From the NCBI RefSeq assembly GCF_026183735.1, contig NZ_JAPFRE010000043.1, forward strand, positions 1 through 38,768: a stretch of 38,768 bases of DNA, read 5' to 3'. Under the pieces are notes generated by a model. That model saw only the letters and a list, made by a program, of their open reading frames with translations. It was not told the DNA's origin and made no database searches. The translations under genes and the position numbers were made by a program. Source of the DNA: Alteromonas sp. ASW11-130. GTDB taxonomy: Bacteria > Pseudomonadota > Gammaproteobacteria > Enterobacterales > Alteromonadaceae. This document shows, one piece after another, positions 18,662 through 26,466 of this stretch (position 1 is the stretch's first letter; each line of letters starts with the position of its first letter).

Positions 18662-18688
18662 TATAGAATTTCTTCTCGATGCCGATAG
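18662..18688 (+). promoter_or_regulatory. Candidate sigma-28 (FliA) promoter of pomAB
   Basis: TATAGAAT, 11 bases, GCCGATAG. The -10 matches the flagellar sigma consensus GCCGATAA in seven of eight positions and the -35 matches TAAAGTTT in five of eight, with the expected 11-base spacer. It lies about 100 bases upstream of the pomA GTG. Late flagellar and motor genes are commonly FliA-dependent. The rest of the 298-base xseB-pomA gap shows nothing else I can name. Confidence 0.5.
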
Positions 18689-18789
18689 AATAGCTGGCAA
18701 AGTTTGTTTTGAACGACTTTATATTCAATAAATCTATACGTTCAGTCAGTACCAAATTATTGTATGCACGAAAAATGAGGAAGGATTAG

Positions 18790-19554
18790 GTGGATTTAGC
18801 AACCGTCATAGGTATTTTAGGTGCCATTGGCTTCGTCGTCATGGCCATGGTGATGGGTGGTGACTTAGGCATGTTCGCCGATGTTCCCTCTGTGTTAATC
18901 GTTTTTGGCGGAACGCTTTTTGTTACCCTTTCTCAGCATACCCTGGGTCAATTTTTTGGGGCGGGTAAGGTGGCAGGCAAAGCCTTCATGTTTAAAATCG
19001 ATACGCCCGAAGAGCTAATCGAAAAAATTGTTGAAATGGCTGATGCTGCACGAAAAGGTGGTTTCTTGGCATTAGAAGAAGCCGAAATTGATAACCCCTT
19101 TATGCAAAAAGGGGTGGATATGCTCGTTGACGGCCATGATATTGATGTGGTGCGGGCGACCCTTGCAAAAGATGTCGCAATGACTAGCGAACGCCACGAC
19201 TTCGGTGTGTCAATTTTTAAGGGTATGGGTGATGTTGCTCCTGCCATGGGTATGATTGGTACGCTTATTGGTTTGGTTGCCATGTTGTCGAACATGGATG
19301 ATCCAAAAGCTATCGGCCCGGCTATGGCGGTTGCACTATTAACTACATTATATGGAGCTTTTCTGGCAAACGTTATATGTTTACCTGTGGCGAAAAAATT
19401 AGACAATCGTGCGCAAGAGGAAAAGCTCAATCAAAACCTTATTCTAGATGGTATTGTGGGCATTGCTGATGGACAGAACCCACGTGTAATCGAAGGTATT
19501 CTAAAAAATTATCTCGCAGCCACTAAGCGTGGTGTTGGTACTGAAGAAGAGTAA
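18790..19554 (+). CDS. pomA: Sodium-type flagellar stator protein PomA
   Basis: PomA is the MotA-like subunit of the Na+-driven stator: five PomA and two PomB form an inner-membrane ion channel that turns the flagellar rotor. The 254-residue protein starts MDLATVIGILGAIGF at a GTG after AGGAAGGA and is nearly collinear with Vibrio PomA. It has four membrane segments and a cytoplasmic loop containing VEMADAARKGGFLALEE and DGHDIDVVRATL. The third and fourth helices carry GDVAPAMGMIGTLIGLVAML and DDPKAIGPAMAVALLTTLYGA, a hallmark of the family. pomB follows after six bases. Confidence 0.95.
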   Translation: MDLATVIGILGAIGFVVMAMVMGGDLGMFADVPSVLIVFGGTLFVTLSQHTLGQFFGAGKVAGKAFMFKIDTPEELIEKIVEMADAARKGGFLALEEAEIDNPFMQKGVDMLVDGHDIDVVRATLAKDVAMTSERHDFGVSIFKGMGDVAPAMGMIGTLIGLVAMLSNMDDPKAIGPAMAVALLTTLYGAFLANVICLPVAKKLDNRAQEEKLNQNLILDGIVGIADGQNPRVIEGILKNYLAATKRGVGTEEE

Positions 19555-19560
19555 TAGATT

Positions 19561-20499
19561 GTGGCTGAAGAAAGAGAATGTCCGAAATGTCCACCCGAGG
19601 GTCTTCCCCCTTGGATGGGGACATTTGCAGACTTGATGTCACTCTTAATGTGCTTTTTCGTGTTGCTATTAGCATTTTCAGAAATGGATGTGCTTAAGTT
19701 TAAGCAAATCGCAGGTTCGATGAAATTTGCTTTCGGTGTGCAGAATAAAATTGAAGTAAAGGATATTCCCAAAGGCACCAGCGTCATCGCAATGGAGTTT
19801 CGTCCTGGGCGACCAGAGCCCACGCCTATTGAAACCATTCAGCAGCAAACTATAGAAATGACGCAACAGATGTTGGAATTCCAGGCGGGAGACGAAGACA
19901 GTGCGGGGGGGCGTCAGAAACAGCGAGGTACACAACGTGGTGGGCAGGCCCAACAAACAGCCACAGATCAATCCTCATCTGCTCAAAAAAGTGACAGTAA
20001 AGAACAAACAAATGAACTTATAAAGAAAGTGGCGCAACAATTACAGAAGCAAATTCTTGATGGTTCAATAGAGATGGAATCTTTAGGTCAACAGATAACA
20101 ATCCGCATTCGAGAAAAGGGGTCTTTTTCGGCGGGTTCTGCATTTTTGCAACCTCAGTTTAAACCTATTCTTCGTAAAATAGGAGTAATACTGGCTGATG
20201 TGCCTGGAGAGATAGAAATTTCGGGACATAGTGATGGTCAGAATATTTCAAATGAATTGTATCGTTCCAATTGGGATTTATCTGCACAACGAGCTGTTGC
20301 AGTAGCTGAAGAAGTGCGCAGAGCACCTGGTTTTGACGAAGCGCGAATGCGCGTAGTGGGCAAAGCGAGCACTGACCCCTTGATTGATGAAGCAAGTACC
20401 CCCCTTGAACGGGCGAAGAACCGTCGTGTAGAGATCAACATAAATCAAGGGAAACCGATGCTATCTAAACCCATTTCGGTTATTGATAACGGTGGATAG
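19561..20499 (+). CDS. pomB: Sodium-type flagellar stator protein PomB
   Basis: PomB is the MotB-like stator subunit that carries the ion-binding aspartate and anchors the stator to peptidoglycan. In this 312-residue protein a single N-terminal helix contains D24 in TFADLMSLLMCFFVLLLAFSE, the position of the Na+-binding aspartate in Vibrio PomB. A glutamine- and serine-rich linker (about 90-150) follows. The C-terminal OmpA-like peptidoglycan-binding domain (about 185-295) includes ISGHSDGQNISNELYRSNWD and LERAKNRRVEI. GTG start, six bases after pomA. The CPKCPPEG motif before the helix is also typical of PomB. Confidence 0.95.
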   Translation: MAEERECPKCPPEGLPPWMGTFADLMSLLMCFFVLLLAFSEMDVLKFKQIAGSMKFAFGVQNKIEVKDIPKGTSVIAMEFRPGRPEPTPIETIQQQTIEMTQQMLEFQAGDEDSAGGRQKQRGTQRGGQAQQTATDQSSSAQKSDSKEQTNELIKKVAQQLQKQILDGSIEMESLGQQITIRIREKGSFSAGSAFLQPQFKPILRKIGVILADVPGEIEISGHSDGQNISNELYRSNWDLSAQRAVAVAEEVRRAPGFDEARMRVVGKASTDPLIDEASTPLERAKNRRVEININQGKPMLSKPISVIDNGG

Positions 20500-20505
20500 T
20501 TGTAC

Positions 20506-20545
20506 TCATGCACAAATTTACGCAAGCCTATATCTTTGTGCATGA
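20506..20545 (+). terminator. Terminator-like hairpin after pomB
   Basis: TCATGCACAAA (20506-20516) and TTTGTGCATGA (20535-20545) form a perfect 11-bp stem with an 18-base loop, followed by ATTTTATT. It lies between the convergent pomB and cfa-like genes. Confidence 0.5.
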
Positions 20546-20564
20546 ATTTTATTGTGAATTGCTA

Positions 20565-21821
20565 CTAGACCCGTGTTATAGCCTGGTGAAAACCGGGTTT
20601 TGATAACAATACTTGTACTGTACTAATCGTTCTCTCTAAGAATCCGCCTTCGCAATATTTTAGGTAGTAGGTCCACAGTCGTTGAAAGTGGTCATCGTAG
20701 CCGGCTTGAGCTAACTCTTCCTTCGCATTCGAGAAATGATGATACCAATCGTTTAGCGTTTTGGCGTAGTCTAAACCAATGTCGTGCAAATCTCTTATAA
20801 CTAAATCGCTACTGCGTTTGAAGTGCGTGTTAAGGATCTCGATAGAAGGTAAAAAACCGCCAGGGAAGATATATTTCTGAATAAAATCGACGCTGTTTGC
20901 ATAATTGTCAAATCGTCTGTCATCTATTGTGATACATTGTAAAAGCATAAGTGCATCCCTTTTTAATAATGACGAACACTTTTCAATAAAGCTATCCAGA
21001 TATCGATGACCCACAGCTTCAATCATTTCCACTGAAACTAATTTTGAGAATGTACCCGTTAACTCCCGATAATCTTTTTTCAGTAACGTAATTTTATCAG
21101 TTAACCCTTCTTTCTGAATCCATTTCTTAGCGTAGATGTGCTGCTCATCTGAAATTGTTGTTGTCGTCACTTTAGTGCCAAAATGTTTGGCTGCATATAT
21201 GGCTAGGCCGCCCCAGCCTGTACCGATTTCCAGCAAGTGATCCTCTTCGGTTAACTGTAGTTTTTGACAAATCGTATGCATTTTATGTTGTTGAGCCTGG
21301 GTGAGTGATGAATTGACATCAGGATAAATGGCAGAAGAGTACATCATATTGTCATCAAGAAAAGTCTTGTAGAGCTTGTTACCCAGGTCATAATGGGCTT
21401 CAATATTACGTTTAGCTTGGCCGACAGAATTACGATTAAGAAAATGCTGCACTTTCCAGTAAGGCATGGTGAGCCATCTAAATTTTTGCTCCCAATGGTC
21501 AAGCATGGATAAGTTTCTGGCAAATATTCGAATGACTGATGTCAGATCAGGACTTGACCACAAACCCTTCATGTAAGTCTCACCGGAAGCAACACTGCCA
21601 CCTAATAACAAGTATCGGTAGGCAGAAGGACAGAGAATGTTGACACGCGCGTGTAGGTCTCGATCGGGCTGGCCAAAACTAGCGACCTCTTCTCCTTGTT
21701 CTTCTATCGTAATTCTCCCCAGCTGGATCTGGCTTAATGCTTTAAAAAATACGTGCCTATAGATTTTTTGCGCTAGGGTGAGGGCTGGTATTTGCCTTAT
21801 TGAGTTTTCACTTGTCGCCAT
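20565..21821 (-). CDS. cfa: Cyclopropane-fatty-acid-phospholipid synthase family methyltransferase
   Basis: This SAM-dependent methyltransferase belongs to the family that methylates or cyclopropanates double bonds in membrane phospholipid acyl chains. The 418-residue protein has a variable N-terminal lipid-binding part (about 1-130). A class I methyltransferase domain follows, with the SAM-binding LEIGTGWGGLA at 197-207. AHYDLGNKLYKTFLDDNMMYSSA (142-164) and the later VEMIEAVGHRYLDSF are family-typical. The C-terminus has YLKYCEGGFLERTISTVQVLLSKPG. It is the last gene of a four-gene unit and overlaps the DUF1365 gene by 14 bases. In this setting it may make a modified lipid other than a plain cyclopropane, so the symbol denotes family rather than proven activity. 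Confidence 0.92.
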   Translation of the reverse strand: MATSENSIRQIPALTLAQKIYRHVFFKALSQIQLGRITIEEQGEEVASFGQPDRDLHARVNILCPSAYRYLLLGGSVASGETYMKGLWSSPDLTSVIRIFARNLSMLDHWEQKFRWLTMPYWKVQHFLNRNSVGQAKRNIEAHYDLGNKLYKTFLDDNMMYSSAIYPDVNSSLTQAQQHKMHTICQKLQLTEEDHLLEIGTGWGGLAIYAAKHFGTKVTTTTISDEQHIYAKKWIQKEGLTDKITLLKKDYRELTGTFSKLVSVEMIEAVGHRYLDSFIEKCSSLLKRDALMLLQCITIDDRRFDNYANSVDFIQKYIFPGGFLPSIEILNTHFKRSSDLVIRDLHDIGLDYAKTLNDWYHHFSNAKEELAQAGYDDHFQRLWTYYLKYCEGGFLERTISTVQVLLSKPGFHQAITRV

Positions 21822-22557
21822 TTGACGCCCCGTGTTTTGTAGACGGATGTGGATAAATGGGAGTGCCTTTAAGCCATAATTTCAACGCTTGAAAATAAAT
21901 GCCCATAACAGTTTTAATTGTCATCCCCGAGATTTTTAACAGATTTGTTCTAAGACTGTGAGACGTCAGTTCCTTGCGCTGAAGCGAAAGCCTTGCAGTA
22001 AAGTCTTTTTGTTCCTGATGGCAATCTAATGTAATTGATAATTGATCATTGGGCTGCGTTATGCGCCATTTATACATCATGTTCATTGGATTGAAAGGGG
22101 AAACATGAAATGCTTTTTTGCTGTCCTTTTGTTTATCTAAATCCACCAGATAACAATGTTTTTCCTGCCAGGGTGTATTGCTGACCTCAGCAAGCATGTG
22201 GCTGAACTTCCCCTCTACGTTCCGTAAAAAGTAGAAATTTACTGGACTAAAATAAAAACCCAAAGTACGCAATTGACCTAGCAGGAAAACTTCGCCATTA
22301 AGCTGAGCGCCGTTTAAAGACGTCATTTCTGCACGCACAGCGTCTGAAAGCGAAGCTTTCGCACTGCCAAGATAATCACTGCGTCGGAATTGGAAGAGAG
22401 AAAAACGGGACTGCGAAAAGTGTTTTACGGTTTTAGATATTTTCTCAACTTCATCAAGCTTTAACCAAAACAGAAAAATTGAATAATCAAAAGCATGGCG
22501 ATTAGGTCGGAATCGTTGGTGGAATACCTTACCGTGATAGATAGCACTTTGTATCAA
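21808..22557 (-). CDS. DUF1365 family protein
   Basis: This 249-residue protein is recognised as DUF1365 by its start (IYHGKVFHQRFRPNRHAFDY) and the motif LGFYFSPVNFYFL. It also has FHVSPFNPMNMMYKWR. The biochemical function is not established. The family almost always lies between an FAD amine-oxidase-like gene and a cfa-like gene, so a role in the same fatty-acid modification is inferred from context. There is no signal peptide; a short hydrophobic stretch near the C-terminus may touch the membrane. It overlaps the oxidoreductase upstream by four bases and cfa downstream by 14, so translation is coupled. Confidence 0.9.
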   Translation of the reverse strand: MIQSAIYHGKVFHQRFRPNRHAFDYSIFLFWLKLDEVEKISKTVKHFSQSRFSLFQFRRSDYLGSAKASLSDAVRAEMTSLNGAQLNGEVFLLGQLRTLGFYFSPVNFYFLRNVEGKFSHMLAEVSNTPWQEKHCYLVDLDKQKDSKKAFHVSPFNPMNMMYKWRITQPNDQLSITLDCHQEQKDFTARLSLQRKELTSHSLRTNLLKISGMTIKTVMGIYFQALKLWLKGTPIYPHPSTKHGASNGDK

Positions 22558-23837
22558 AAGCTTTCTCCAAACTTCTTACACACGTCTAATGCGCTCCTAA
22601 CGCCATCTTCATGGAAACCGTTGTACCAATACGCTCCGCAAAAATAAATTTTTTGCGTTCCGCATATTTCTTCTTTTCGGCGCTGTGCTTGGATCATCTT
22701 TTGGTTAAATTGCGGATGAGAATATTGGTAGCGACCTAAAATATCTTCTTGTTTGATGTAAGATGTGTCATTGAGAGTGACACAAAATGTTTTATCAGCT
22801 TCGATCCGTTGTAGAATATTCATGTTGTAACTAACAGATACCGGGTAGTTACTCGTATCTTTACTACCTTTTTTCAACCGGTAGTTCCAGCTTGCCCACG
22901 CCAGCTTTCTCTTCGGAAGTAAACTTGTATCTGTATGTAGTACCACATCGTTGTCGGCGTAGCACATGTTGCCGAGAATTTCCTGATAAATTGAGGGCGC
23001 ATTTTTTATCATAGCTAATGCCTGATCACTGTGGCAGGCCATAACCACATCATCGAACTGATACTGCCTACCTGAGCTGTCAACAAGCTCTACATATTTG
23101 TCTTTAGCAGCGACTTGCACTATAGGAGTAGAAAGCCTGATTCTTTTTTTATAGGGGGCTATTAACGGCTCAATATATTTCGATGAACCCCCTATTATGG
23201 TGCGCCACTGGGGCTTATTGTTAATATTTAGTAAGCCATGGTTATTAAAAAACTGAAGAAAAAATTGTAGTGGAAAGTTCTTAGCCTGAACTAAGCTGGT
23301 GGACCAGATAGCTGCGCACATGGGAAGTATGTAATGAGTAGAAAAGAGGGGACTTAAACCCAACTTCTGAATAAAATCTGCCAAGGTGCGGTGACTCACG
23401 TCTTGGTTATCCGCAATAAGTGCCTTGCACGCCGTATTAAAAGTGACAATATCCTTTACCAGCTTCCAAAATACAGGCCGCAATAGGTTGCGACGCTGGG
23501 CAAAAAGTGAATTTAGGTTACTTCCATTGTATTCCAGTTTGCTTGTTTCACAATGAACCGAAAAACTCATCTCAGTGGGTTGGCTTTCAATCCCTAACCG
23601 GTTAAGTAGCTTTATAAAATTAGGGTAGGTCCAATCGTTGTAGACTATAAAACCTGTGTCAATATTGTATTCTTGCCCATCTATCGACACTTTTTTGGTC
23701 GCCGTATGGCCTCCAATATAATCATTAGCTTCAAAAACAGTGACATCGTTTTGTCGGCTTAAAAGGTGTGCTGTAGTTAATCCAGCGATTCCCGTACCGA
23801 CCACCGCTATTTTTCTTTTTGCTATAGGTATACTCAC
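22554..23837 (-). CDS. FAD-dependent amine-oxidase-like oxidoreductase
   Basis: This 427-residue flavoprotein belongs to the NAD(P)/FAD-dependent oxidoreductases of the amine-oxidase/phytoene-desaturase fold. The dinucleotide-binding motif is at the N-terminus, with G14, G16 and G19 and acidic E36 at the end of the second strand, followed by IGGHT (41-45). The C-terminus has IYFCGAYWYNGFHEDGVRSAL, the second FAD contact. By family and context it probably acts on membrane acyl chains, either desaturating or oxidising them; the substrate is not proven. It overlaps the SDR gene by four bases (ATGA) and the DUF1365 gene by four bases. Confidence 0.9.
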   Translation of the reverse strand: MSIPIAKRKIAVVGTGIAGLTTAHLLSRQNDVTVFEANDYIGGHTATKKVSIDGQEYNIDTGFIVYNDWTYPNFIKLLNRLGIESQPTEMSFSVHCETSKLEYNGSNLNSLFAQRRNLLRPVFWKLVKDIVTFNTACKALIADNQDVSHRTLADFIQKLGLSPLFSTHYILPMCAAIWSTSLVQAKNFPLQFFLQFFNNHGLLNINNKPQWRTIIGGSSKYIEPLIAPYKKRIRLSTPIVQVAAKDKYVELVDSSGRQYQFDDVVMACHSDQALAMIKNAPSIYQEILGNMCYADNDVVLHTDTSLLPKRKLAWASWNYRLKKGSKDTSNYPVSVSYNMNILQRIEADKTFCVTLNDTSYIKQEDILGRYQYSHPQFNQKMIQAQRRKEEICGTQKIYFCGAYWYNGFHEDGVRSALDVCKKFGESF

Positions 23838-24574
23838 AATCTAGGACGCATCTTCTTTGAAAGGTAGACTTGTAAGAATGAGGGTAATAAGTTCAGCGTT
23901 TTCATGATCAAGCTAAAGCGGGTAGGGAAGGTAATATTGTCCTTTCCTTGTTCAATTCCTTTCAATAAATCTTGCGCTGCTTCTTCGACACCGATAAGCA
24001 TGGGCATGTCAAAATCGTTTTCATCGGTGAGAGGCGTTTCAACAAAGCCTGGGGAAACAGTTTGTACATTCACCCCTTTTGTTGCCAAGTCGACCTTGAG
24101 GCTTTGCGCAAAATAATGCAGTGCAGCTTTGCTTGACCCATATGCTTCTGCCCGTGTAAAAGGAAACATGCGGGCCATACTATCGACGATAACAAAAGAC
24201 TTCCCAGCTCCAGAGGACCGGAGTAACGCGGCCACACAATTTATGACACCAAAAAAATTTGTATCAAATACCCGCTTGAACATAGCCGGTTCAAATTTTT
24301 CTATATCCACATATTCGCACGTGCCTGCGTTGAGTACAGCTATATCCCATTCTACATTGAGTAATGAATGCGCCGTTTCGGATCCGTTTGTTACGTCAAA
24401 CAGGATTGTTTCCACCATTAGGCTTTTTTTTAATTCATTTAGCTTTTGCGGATTTCTTCCACATGCTGTCACTTTCCATCCATGGTCTACTGCCTGTTTG
24501 GCCAGTTCCAATCCTATTCCCGAAGTGGCTCCGGTTATTAACATTCGCTTTTGATTCGAATTTACAGACGACAT
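23834..24574 (-). CDS. Short-chain dehydrogenase/reductase
   Basis: A classical SDR of 246 residues. The NAD(P)-binding TGATSGIG is at 14-21, NAG at 82-84, catalytic S132, and Y145-x3-K149 in AYGSSKAAL. SPGFVETPLTD follows the active site. The substrate is unknown. It is the first intact gene of the SDR-FAD-DUF1365-cfa unit, whose members overlap by 4-14 bases, so it probably performs a redox step in the same lipid pathway. The ATG lacks a close ribosome-binding site: GAAGG lies more than ten bases away. About 80 bases upstream ends a decayed NTF2-like gene. Confidence 0.92.
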   Translation of the reverse strand: MSSVNSNQKRMLITGATSGIGLELAKQAVDHGWKVTACGRNPQKLNELKKSLMVETILFDVTNGSETAHSLLNVEWDIAVLNAGTCEYVDIEKFEPAMFKRVFDTNFFGVINCVAALLRSSGAGKSFVIVDSMARMFPFTRAEAYGSSKAALHYFAQSLKVDLATKGVNVQTVSPGFVETPLTDENDFDMPMLIGVEEAAQDLLKGIEQGKDNITFPTRFSLIMKTLNLLPSFLQVYLSKKMRPRL

Positions 24575-24655
24575 AGCTATTCATTTAACCTTCAGTTAAT
24601 GGCTCTAATTACAGAGTGAGTACCGGGAAAGGAAAGACCTATCTTCATAAACTTA

Positions 24656-25012
24656 TTACCTCACGACGCTGCTATCATGAGATGAACTACCATTTTTATT
24701 AACACGTAAGTAGGTAACACCTTCTCTTTGACTCTTCTGAAATAGGAAGTATCGCTTTAATCCCAGCAGTCCACTTGCCAACATAGCCACAAAAAATCAG
24801 CTAAAAGAATAGCTTGCAGCAAAAATGTCGAGTGTATCGGCATAGACATGACTTTGCTCGGTCCTGCAATAGGCAAAAACAGCAAGTAAGCCGTGTAGAA
24901 GATTTAGTGGGTCTATAAACTCTACACCATCAGTGTAGAATTTTCGCAACACCGAAACAGCGCTGATCAGAAATTGTTTAAAATATTTACAAAATGCGTC
25001 AATAGCATTCAT
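24656..25012 (-). pseudogene. Decayed NTF2/SnoaL-like gene
   Basis: A minus-strand frame runs 71 codons, meets TGA at 24797-24799, and continues in the same frame for 46 codons to TAA. The first part, with VLRKFYTDGVEFIDPLNLLHG, resembles the N-terminal half of NTF2/SnoaL-like proteins, which have a pattern of the type 'LYxDDVxFxDPxHxxxGL'. Such a gene commonly heads the SDR-FAD-DUF1365-cfa group. The product is far shorter than the roughly 140-150 residues expected, and the central and C-terminal family motifs are missing, so I call it a relic. The 46-codon remainder encodes a hydrophobic stretch I cannot place. The ATG lacks a good ribosome-binding site. Based on pattern recognition only. 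Confidence 0.4.
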
Positions 25013-25037
25013 AGGATTAAAATTTTTTATTTAGTTT

Positions 25038-25067
25038 CCAGTACATACTTTTTAAGGGAGTGGATCA
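25038..25067 (-). promoter_or_regulatory. Candidate ECF promoter toward the lipid cassette
   Basis: The minus strand reads TGATCC at 25067-25062, then 18 bases, then TACTGG. TGATCC is the -35 core recognised by ChrR-controlled RpoE in Rhodobacter, and TA at the -10 fits loosely. The predicted transcript would start just before the NTF2 relic and run into the SDR-FAD-DUF1365-cfa genes. Confidence 0.4.
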
Positions 25068-25102
25068 CATTGCCAGCCCTTATTCGACGAGGCTTATCAG
25101 AA

Positions 25103-25132
25103 CGATCCAAATATTCTTTCATAGCGTAGCTA
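25103..25132 (+). promoter_or_regulatory. Candidate ECF promoter toward LON-sigma-chrR
   Basis: CGATCC (25103-25108), 18 bases, TAGCTA (25127-25132). It shares GATCCA-N17-TA with the divergent element at 25038-25067 and would start transcription about 25 bases before the LON-domain gene, giving autoregulation of the sigma factor. The match is partial. Confidence 0.33.
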
Positions 25133-25162
25133 GGAAAATTCTGCAAATCTCGTTTGGTGTTA

Positions 25163-25768
25163 ATGAACGCGGAAAAGCTTCCTGTTTTCCCTTTGTCAGC
25201 GCACATCCTGCCAGGCGGTAGAATGGCCTTGCGAATCTTCGAACCCCGTTACCTGCGTATGGTTAAGCACGCGTGCGCAACGGATACCGTGTTTGTAATT
25301 TGTATGCATTGTAATCACGTAAATATTGCTCAGAACCAACAAATATTACCCATAGGCACGGCTGTACGCGTAATTGACTTCAATACATTACCCGATGGAC
25401 TACTTGGCATAAAGGTTGCTGGTGAGTACTGTGTTGAGGTAGATAATGTTGTTACCGAATTTGATGGTTTGCAAAGGGCAGATTGTAAAAAATACCAAGT
25501 TTGGAATGCACAACAGCTTACCCAACAGATCGCTCCCATGGACGAACGTTTAAAGGAAATTTTTGCGCAGTTTACAGACTTAGCTCAACAATACGATGAG
25601 CTTAAGTTTTCTGACTCAAACTGGGTATTATTCAGGTGGTTAGAGTTGTTACCAATTGACGCAAAGAAAAAACAGCATTTTTTGGTTCAGAAAGACGCTA
25701 AAGAATTGCTGAGTTACTTATTCGCTTTACATGAGGTAATGGTGGATAAGGTACCCCGAGTGTCTTGA
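25163..25768 (+). CDS. LON peptidase N-terminal-like domain protein
   Basis: This 201-residue protein is a stand-alone substrate-binding (LON/PUA-like) domain without the AAA+ or protease parts of Lon. The typical opening LPVFPLSAHILPGGRMALRIFEPRYLRM and a later IGTAVRVIDF and LGIKVAGEY are visible. The function of such free-standing domains is not established. I start at the ATG; an in-frame TTG three codons earlier is possible. No strong ribosome-binding site is present. It lies 86 bases upstream of the ECF sigma factor in the same direction and could be part of its operon. Confidence 0.88.
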   Translation: MNAEKLPVFPLSAHILPGGRMALRIFEPRYLRMVKHACATDTVFVICMHCNHVNIAQNQQILPIGTAVRVIDFNTLPDGLLGIKVAGEYCVEVDNVVTEFDGLQRADCKKYQVWNAQQLTQQIAPMDERLKEIFAQFTDLAQQYDELKFSDSNWVLFRWLELLPIDAKKKQHFLVQKDAKELLSYLFALHEVMVDKVPRVS

Positions 25769-25854
25769 CTTGTGGTCACTTTGGGTAGGTCGACGCTTTA
25801 AACTTTCATTTATCGGGATCTGACAATTAATTCTGAAAACGCGGACGAACCTAT

Positions 25855-26466
25855 ATGTTAGTTGGAATTCCATTGGAACAAAGCAATAGTGTCATTAAAC
25901 CAAGAGATTGTGCCAGCGAGATGTCTGATTACATCGTTGCGGTGGCTGACAAACGTTGTAAAGCCTCGTTTGGTCGAGTTTTTAGTTATTTTGCGCCACG
26001 TTTACGCTCTTATGCGCTTAAACAGATGGGTAACGAGGCGTTAGCGATGGAGCTAGTTCAAGACACGATGTCTAATGTCTGGCAAAAAGCCCACTTGTTT
26101 AACGCGGAGAAAGGGTCGCCATCAACCTGGATCTTTACCATAGCTCGCAATATCCGTTTTGACATGCTGCGCAAATTACAAAACAGAAAAGAGGACGTGT
26201 GTTCAGATGATCTATGGCCAGTTTTGTGCGAACAAACGGCGGACGTAAAAGAAGCATCCCTGGATGAACAAATTACTCTTGAACAAATCGGGTTCATGTT
26301 TGAATCGCTTCCGCCAAAGCAACAAGCTGTCATTGAAGCTATATATATCGACGGTAAGTCTCAACAAGAAGTTGCGGATGAGTTAGTCATTCCTCTAGGT
26401 ACGGTTAAATCGAGAACACGCCTAGCGCTTCAACGTCTAAAAGGTATGCTTAACGACGATGATTAA
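25855..26466 (+). CDS. ECF RNA polymerase sigma factor (RpoE/ECF11-like, ChrR partner)
   Basis: This 203-residue group 4 sigma factor has only regions 2 and 4. Region 2 covers about 38-108, including ELVQDTMSNVW (66-76) and the -10 recognition helix STWIFTIARNIRFDMLR (90-106). Region 4 covers about 147-198, with LPPKQQAVIEAIY and the -35 helix GTVKSRTRLALQRLK. It overlaps the next gene, a ChrR-type zinc anti-sigma, by eight bases, which places it with the singlet-oxygen-responsive RpoE-ChrR group. The ATG lacks a strong ribosome-binding site; an internal ATG at codon 23 is an alternative. The probable target promoters are the GATCC elements near 25.05-25.13 kb. Confidence 0.92.
   Translation: MLVGIPLEQSNSVIKPRDCASEMSDYIVAVADKRCKASFGRVFSYFAPRLRSYALKQMGNEALAMELVQDTMSNVWQKAHLFNAEKGSPSTWIFTIARNIRFDMLRKLQNRKEDVCSDDLWPVLCEQTADVKEASLDEQITLEQIGFMFESLPPKQQAVIEAIYIDGKSQQEVADELVIPLGTVKSRTRLALQRLKGMLNDDD

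Noticed and set aside
25027..25122. A 31-codon minus-strand frame (MKEYLDRSDKPRRIRAGNV...) whose open reading extends back into the LON gene
   Set aside because: No ribosome-binding site, overlaps both candidate ECF promoters and no recognised family. It looks protein-like but cannot be supported as a gene.
25805..25854. GGATCT-containing stretch directly upstream of the sigma factor gene as an autoregulated promoter
   Set aside because: The -35-like GGATCT is not followed by a TA-rich -10 at 17-18 bases, so the element near 25.1 kb is the better candidate.
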